The notes beneath the pieces were generated by a model, which did no database searches, was not told where the DNA came from, and worked only from the letters and a program-made list of their open reading frames with translations. Below, in pieces: positions 58,250 through 64,000 of a DNA stretch of 64,000 bases. A program made the translations under genes and the position numbers. The first letter of the stretch is position 1. Every line of letters begins with the position of its first letter. Source of the stretch: Lineus longissimus (Eukaryota; Nemertea; Pilidiophora; Heteronemertea; Lineidae); contig NC_088321.1 of assembly GCF_910592395.1 (NCBI RefSeq), positions 11,720,001 to 11,784,000 of the forward strand. Reading direction: 5' to 3'.

Positions 58250-60285
58250 AACCACCCAATCCTTGTGACGTATGTTTCGATAAAAATACTTTATACTGAA
58301 AATATTGTCTATATCAAGAAAAAAAAATCATTCCGCTGATTTTGTCCAAACCGTAAAAAATGTATACGTAAAAAATGTATACTTCGATTTTCCCTGGCAG
58401 GGCAGCGACTGACCTTCGTGTATCGTACTTCCGTCTATCTTCTATCGACATGTCGCGATATATAACCTTGAGGCAAATCAATAAAGAATGGAACAGTTTA
58501 TCAAGCGCCTGTCTAATATGTTTAATAAAACTGTCGACCCTAGGTGTCAAATTCACATATACGTACATATATATAAATAACAGAGCCACGACCCTAATCA
58601 ATACACTCTTTGAGCTCCGATCCGTTTACATCTGTGTCCACAAACAACAGTCAATAACGTTTAAATATAAGATCGGTAATTGTTTGGATTTTCTGATAAT
58701 CTCTACACCGAGTCGAATACATAATGAAGTATGAACTAAGTAATATCCAGCAAGCGTTGTTATAACGACCGCATAGTATCCTTAACACCTGTCCAGGTCA
58801 AATATCTCATCCGTTCGGTAAAATTCATCTTTAAGAATTCTTTCAGTTTCTACATGAGCATGTCCAATTTCTACAGAATTGCTATAATATTCTGTCTTAA
58901 TATATTTAAGCCAAAATCTTATCAACGTGCATAACTAAATAGAACCATACCACGTAAATATTTTCGTCCTACGTGCCTCATCAAGACAAAAAATCCCGAT
59001 ACTATTCTTATTAGATTCTCACAGATTTATTAAATATACATGTATTTGTTGTAGTTATAGAAGAATTCATTATTATCAGTTTCGTACAATCTTTCCGAGG
59101 TTTTTGTAAAATTCTCGTAGTTGAGATATTCTAACTAAGAACCTTGACAAAGGCGTACCTGTAAACCGTCCATTTTTGCAAGCGTTTTTCTTGCGAATTA
59201 CCTTGACTCGCGTTACTCTTTCCAGTAACACCAGCAACAACGCCGACATGATCCCCATTCTCAAAACCCACAGTGTAATCCCATCCTTAGCCGAGCACAC
59301 TAAAGCTGAATATTCTTCCTCATAAAACGTGACCCAATCAGACCTCGTTGGTAAACAGAGTCGGCATCATTGGTAATTAACGAGGAAAGCTTATTGAAGG
59401 CGTTGAATGAAGCACTAAGACGTGTATGTTGAGATGTTCTTTTAATACTGCCTATAGTACATTTTTATAAACCATGCCTTATCTTTGCCACCGTACAGAT
59501 CATCGCTCCGTGTCACCATTAAGGAATCCCCCAACACAGCCCCCCCCCGTACACCTAATCTGGGATCACCGAAAGAGACCCCCCTGATCACTGCGCAGTA
59601 ATATATCATATAAAACGTGACCTCTGTATGATATGACCTCCGTTAAACAGAGTCTGAGACATTAATTACACAGTAAGCGATTGAGGGATGGGGAACTCAG
59701 CCGTCTGTCGCGGCCATATAACTTTTAAGGTGTCTGGAGGTTTCCTGATCATGGCCGCCTCAGCAAAATGATTTGCTACAGCGAAGAAAAAACACTGATT
59801 CGATCCTTCTTATCCAAGCAATATCCTAATGGCGACACAGTTAAGCCCCTTTATCAGCATCTTCACCACCAATATACTTTACCTCAAGAACGACCTGATG
59901 CACCCTGGTTAAGGTCGTACATGTTTTACCCGCATCGTTTGGGGTCTGGGACTATTGTTCGATTTCTTTGAAGTTTGTTTTTGGGTTAATCCCTGCTTCG
60001 CAACCAAACATAATTTACTTATTTAAGTAGGCTAACCATTCTTACGAAATTTTTTGTTTTTTTGTATGGTTTTGTATGCATCGACGTAGTGCATTGGCCA
60101 TTTGCCCCTTTGTATACTAACATTTTATTTCTCTACCAATCTGGCTGAAATAAATGTTCAGGTTACTTTTTTTCCAACTACCATCCCGTCCTCTCGTTAT
60201 AAGACAGATCCCGGGAGACACCTAAACCTGTCAGAAAGATACATAGAGAGTGAGAGAGCACGACTCTCGATCACATCAGGACGTC
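58250..60285. other. No gene recognised; one diverged local duplication
   Basis: AAAACGTGACCCAATCAGAC-TTGGTAAACAGAGTCGG (59325) and AAAACGTGACCTCTGTATGA-CGTTAAACAGAGTCTGAG (59613) are related, each followed by an ATTA-rich word. Overlapping frames of 95-119 codons on both strands at 58314-58734 and a 74-codon minus frame at 59076-59300 (with hydrophobic MGIMSALLLVLLERV) show no domain I know. A poly-C run of 9 is at 59540-59548. Confidence 0.35.
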
Positions 60286-60288
60286 GTA

Positions 60289-60344
60289 GGATCAGACCAA
60301 CTGGATCAGACCAACTAGATCAGACTAACTGGATCAGACCCACT
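60289..60344 (+). repeat. 14-bp tandem repeat, four copies
   Basis: GGATCAGACCAACT, GGATCAGACCAACT, AGATCAGACTAACT, GGATCAGACCCACT: four adjacent units with three substitutions in all. Confidence 0.95.
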
Positions 60345-60349
60345 TCCTG

Positions 60350-62560
60350 AGAGGTGAAAGGCGTCAATAACGTCACTTCCGAATATTTGGTGTATCAACA
60401 CCACTGCTCTGCTCTGTCCGTCAGCACCCTCAACATTCGAATCAGGGTTGCGACCCAGTAACGCAATGTGTATTTATTTTGCTAATGCCAATCTAAGGCA
60501 ATTTATTTTAAATTGCAGGGCCCACTTGCATCAGTCCAATCAAATAATGGTATTAGCCGATTATACGCTGCATTAATCTAAACAAAATCCCAGTGTGAAT
60601 TGATTTAGGAATTCCATTGCTTCAGGCGATATCAATTAATCATAGAATGGTGATGTTAGTTGAATTAGAACAGAATAATCTCTTATTGCAAAAATACAGC
60701 ACGATTTCAAACTTCATTCAAGTTTTCTAAGAAGTGAAGAGATTCCATTATACATGTATTGATTAAACTGAATATTTTTTTGCAGCTGTTAACCCTAGAA
60801 TTACGTTTTGTTCAGTTTTACTTGCCAGAGCACAAGATCGTTTTATCAAAAGAATAATTCGTAACCAAAAGTGACATAATACTACTGAATTTGTTTCATT
60901 TTGTCGGAAATCAAAATGACAGATTTGCAAAAATAGAAATAACTAGTAGGTGGATCATTCTGCAGTGAAGGGGGCGATTTTATGCCGTTTTAGCTGCGCA
61001 TTTACTACGCTTGATTCATATCCCCCGCATTCATTTGTCCTATATTCACACATGTCTCACGTAGCTTTCACCGAAGCAATAAAATTGTGCAAAAGCTATA
61101 TACTGCTAGCGATTACTAATATCAGAAATTTGACAATGGGTTAACGTAAGAATATAATGGGTCGCTGGAGTCAAATCCCCGTATTGATGTGTGCTCAAAC
61201 TGAGATACATGTTTCAGGTTGTCAGCACGTTCAAGGCTTTGTTCAACAGCAATATACTTTTTGCAATTTCTGATAAGAGTTGCTTGAAGAATTTTCAACT
61301 GCATGACTGTATAGCGTTATGTTATATCATAATATGATAAGCGCGTATTGATCTCCTGCCGGTATTGAAGATCGAGGATAACCTATTGAAGGCATCAGGT
61401 TTAAGTCAGAAGATCAGCTAACATCATTGTCTTGAAGAAATAATCCGTTGAACTCATCCTTAGTGAGATGCTAGTGTATTGTGTTATTGATGCTTACGCG
61501 CTAGTACGTGTGTTTTATGGATGAAATTGTACAAGGTTTCGCTGTTTAGAATATCAGTGTATACACAACTATCATTTTCTTTACATTTTCGCGCAGGGTG
61601 GAGTAGGAGGGGGGAGACTGAATGTTTAGGTGACTTCTGAAAACTCAAACGTTTCTGTCAACAGCAACGAAGCAATTATTTAAAAAAAACGACACTCCAA
61701 AAATCGAATAGTGATGAACTACCGTATATCTCTTTTTCGTTATTACTTTTTTTTTCTGTTGAACGTGGTGGACAACAGCACTATAGTTTGAGAGCCATGA
61801 TGAAGTTACAAGCTCGAAGTCTGAAATGAACTCTCAGTGTGCGCAGCAACACCACTTAAAGAAAACCTAAAGCGAAACGCTTATAAAAATGGGGTGTTTT
61901 GAACGGCCCGGTCAAAACCTAAGGCGGGAATACGATTCCATTGATAAATGTTAGCAGTTTCGAGTTCCACTCAGGTAGTTGACTATGTAGCCAATGAGCT
62001 GCATGAGAAGTAATCACCAATTTAGTTATTTTCAGGACGTTCAGCTAGTCTAAATAAAAACTTTTGCCACGACTGGATCTCTTCAACAAACGAGGATGTT
62101 GCCAAACTGAGCTCCTTTTCACTCGTAACCACTCCGAAATGTCTCTAAACATGATTCTATAAATATCAGTGAATGATCTTAAAAGCTTGTCAAACAGCGT
62201 ATGGACGTATCTCTTGTGGGACGGGAGTAAGACGCGGCCATACTGAAACATCAGATCTAAATCACTTGGATTAGTTCAGATGATATCCTTGTCAAAGATG
62301 ACGTACTATAGAAAAACTTGAGTGACGGTATCAATCAAGATATTGCATGCTGTTCTTAAAGGATTGGTTCCTTTGTGCAAATTTTGCGAACTGAACTAAC
62401 TTTTGGTAACTAGATATAGAAATGCCCGTCGAGCAGGAATTAGGCGCACGAGCATGCGATGGAAATTCTTATGTAGGATATTTTATCCGGTGCGCACACC
62501 AGTATTCATTGCAGGTATAATTATCCAATGCGTATTTAACAGCTCTTCGTTCGGTTATTA
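60350..62560. other. No gene recognised
   Basis: The interval 60530-60700 is AT-rich with words such as CCAATCAAATAAT, GCATTAATCTAA and CAATTAATCATAG, and lacks repeat structure. It could be a regulatory sequence, but there is no direct support. Confidence 0.35.
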
Positions 62561-62563
62561 ATG

Positions 62564-62699
62564 TACTCTCTCATGCTATTTTAATCTCTGAGCTATTGAC
62601 GGTCATGGTACCTATAGATCTATATGCCGGAATCCGTCAGAATACAATATGGCCGGACACCTTTTCCATGGTGAGATTTTCCACTTCCTCTGCATCGGC
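62564..62699 (+). mobile_element. MITE family M1, copy D (5' end missing)
   Basis: AATCTCTGAGCTATTGACGG at 62583, then CAGAATACAATATGGCCGGA-CACCTTTTCC and the end CCACTTCCTCTGCATCGGC, align with the right two thirds of copies A and B. The left TIR is absent or unrecognisable. A minus frame reading GKGVRPYCIL through it is simply the reverse of the MITE. Confidence 0.75.
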
Positions 62700-62719
62700 A
62701 TAGAGCCACCATATATCGA

Positions 62720-64000
62720 CTACGTCTGCATAAAAGAGCTGACATATCAAATTGTGACTTTCGATTTTGTTTTATCAATATTATCATCCTCCGTCCTGTT
62801 TCTAACGACACCACTCCTTTGACATTATTCTCCTGACGCTTTTCATACTCAACGGGCATCATTAGTGAATGCGGATTGAGGCCAAGCGAATGATATGTTA
62901 CATTCATGTAATTTTCCCTCATTGGAGAACACAAGAGGGATGCAGCTGGTGTGTTTGAGTTAGTTTGATATTACATTTCATCTATTTATTTGAAATTATG
63001 CCACACACATTACGATGGTGATCGAACAGACTTATAGTCTGGGATTGGATGACAATCCTACATGTAATTTGACTAGACATAGAAGCGCATTTCTAACGAC
63101 AAACTCGATGCCCTTCTCGCACCTCGGTAGTCATCAAAGCCTCATCAAGTCATACGCAAGTCATACCCTATAGTCCCTTTATAGCCAAACTTTAAGCAAA
63201 CAAATTTTGCCCCGTTATTTTGATTACACATTTTGAGACTTTTGAGACCTTTATTTTCAACGGCGAAAGATGACTCCATCAGAATTGCTCGATGAAACAC
63301 GAATCACTGTTGACTAGTCTTGTGAACATTGCCATGTAAAACAAAGAAACTGGATTATGTGGAGCTGGACGGTACGATAATCGCATACAAATTTATTTAG
63401 CCTGGATTCGTCAGTCAAACGCCTCTTCATCTTTTTCCCTTACGTTATTTGCGATACACGCTTTTCATCCTTTATGGCGAAAATGACAGGATATTACGGA
63501 GGATATCTCAGGCGTGATTTCCGCCATCTTGGTGTAATATAACATGCATGAAACACTATCTGATCTCAGTTCTTTTGTTGTTGGATCAGGTAGCAGTCAT
63601 TTGTTCGGTGATTTAGAATGTAGTGAGAGGGAAAACAGCATCACTTTATCACTTCCGATACATGAAACCGGTGAGCATATGGGTGCGTTAGAGACACGCA
63701 CAACTCAATACATCAGCTTGACTTTCGGTAGATCCTACTTCAAGTGATAACTAGGTACATTCTCAACGCATTGAGCCGTTACTGACAGCATCATTACGTT
63801 TACAGGCCCCTCATAACCAAATTCGAACAATACAGGTCCTCCCAAGTTTAGACCTATTGTTCCGTGAGCCTAATACCTGAACAGATGGTCGAGCTTTACA
63901 GTAGGGTAAATTGGCGGGCTAGATCAAACTATTATGAGCGCGACAATTTTAGATTTAAAAAAGGTTATTTGTTAAAATAATACATGTGTAGGTGAACTGT
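62720..64000. other. No gene recognised
   Basis: Short frames only, no repeat recognised. CAAGTCATAC appears twice near 63146-63167. Confidence 0.4.

Noticed and set aside
58314-58734. Overlapping 95- and 119-codon frames on both strands
   Set aside because: AT-rich composition, no domain and no splice context. Openness on both strands points to chance.
1-64000. A prokaryotic operon, phage, defence island or biosynthetic cluster
   Set aside because: There are no long frames or Shine-Dalgarno-spaced genes. SINE, LINE, MITE and splice signals all indicate animal nuclear DNA.

Overview
This window looks like non-coding-rich nuclear DNA from a metazoan, most likely a marine invertebrate. It is AT-rich, has no operon-like gene packing and no open frame above about 210 codons. 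It carries eukaryotic splice consensus sites, a tRNA-derived SINE, a LINE tail ending in a (TTA)n microsatellite, many small non-autonomous DNA transposons (MITEs), and a TGACCT-rich repeat with a GACGGACGAC tail. I recall that last repeat as common in molluscs, other lophotrochozoans and amphioxus, but I cannot fix the phylum from this window.

Gene content is very low. The best coding evidence is at 1.06-1.89 kb on the minus strand. There, two frame-compatible exons with strong splice sites encode a Cys/His-rich protein of an uncharacterised type. Two weaker candidates are a possible terminal exon at 288-436 (+) and a possible ATG first exon at 28041-28163 (+) behind a CpG/CRE-bearing promoter-like stretch. 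Most other open frames are short, start at non-ATG codons and look like chance.

The left third (0-16 kb) holds foldback and inverted-repeat elements, two copies of a short dispersed repeat (2.9 and 4.9 kb), an old 250-bp dispersed duplication (7.0 and 14.9 kb), and three copies of a 170-185-bp MITE (8.8, 11.5, 12.3 kb; a fourth, partial copy lies at 62.6 kb). The first TGACC element is at 13.2 kb. The middle (16-34 kb) holds a 50-bp-arm hairpin flanked by TAA (18.3 kb) and a decayed 63-bp minisatellite (26.4 kb). Two near-identical 190-bp MITEs in inverted orientation (26.1 and 29.7 kb) bracket the candidate first exon and the second TGACC element. A second foldback copy (30.0 kb), two further TIR elements (31.0 and 31.8 kb) and a LINE 3' end (33.0 kb) follow. 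The right half (34-64 kb) has a triplicated 187-bp unit (37.6 kb), a recent 221-bp tandem duplication (38.7 kb), a mariner-type MITE with TA target site (42.5 kb), a three-copy ~350-bp repeat (47.7 kb), a MITE flanked by TTAA (49.9 kb), a SINE (52.0 kb), and a long TACAATGATCATCC minisatellite (55.9-56.7 kb).

The picture is an intergenic or very long intronic region shaped by MITE insertion and local duplication. I found no CRISPR array, no prokaryotic defence or metabolic cluster, no rRNA gene and no intact tRNA gene. I cannot point to a convincing undescribed biological system. The strongest novel material is the set of apparently unnamed MITE families and the orphan zinc-binding-type gene at the left edge.
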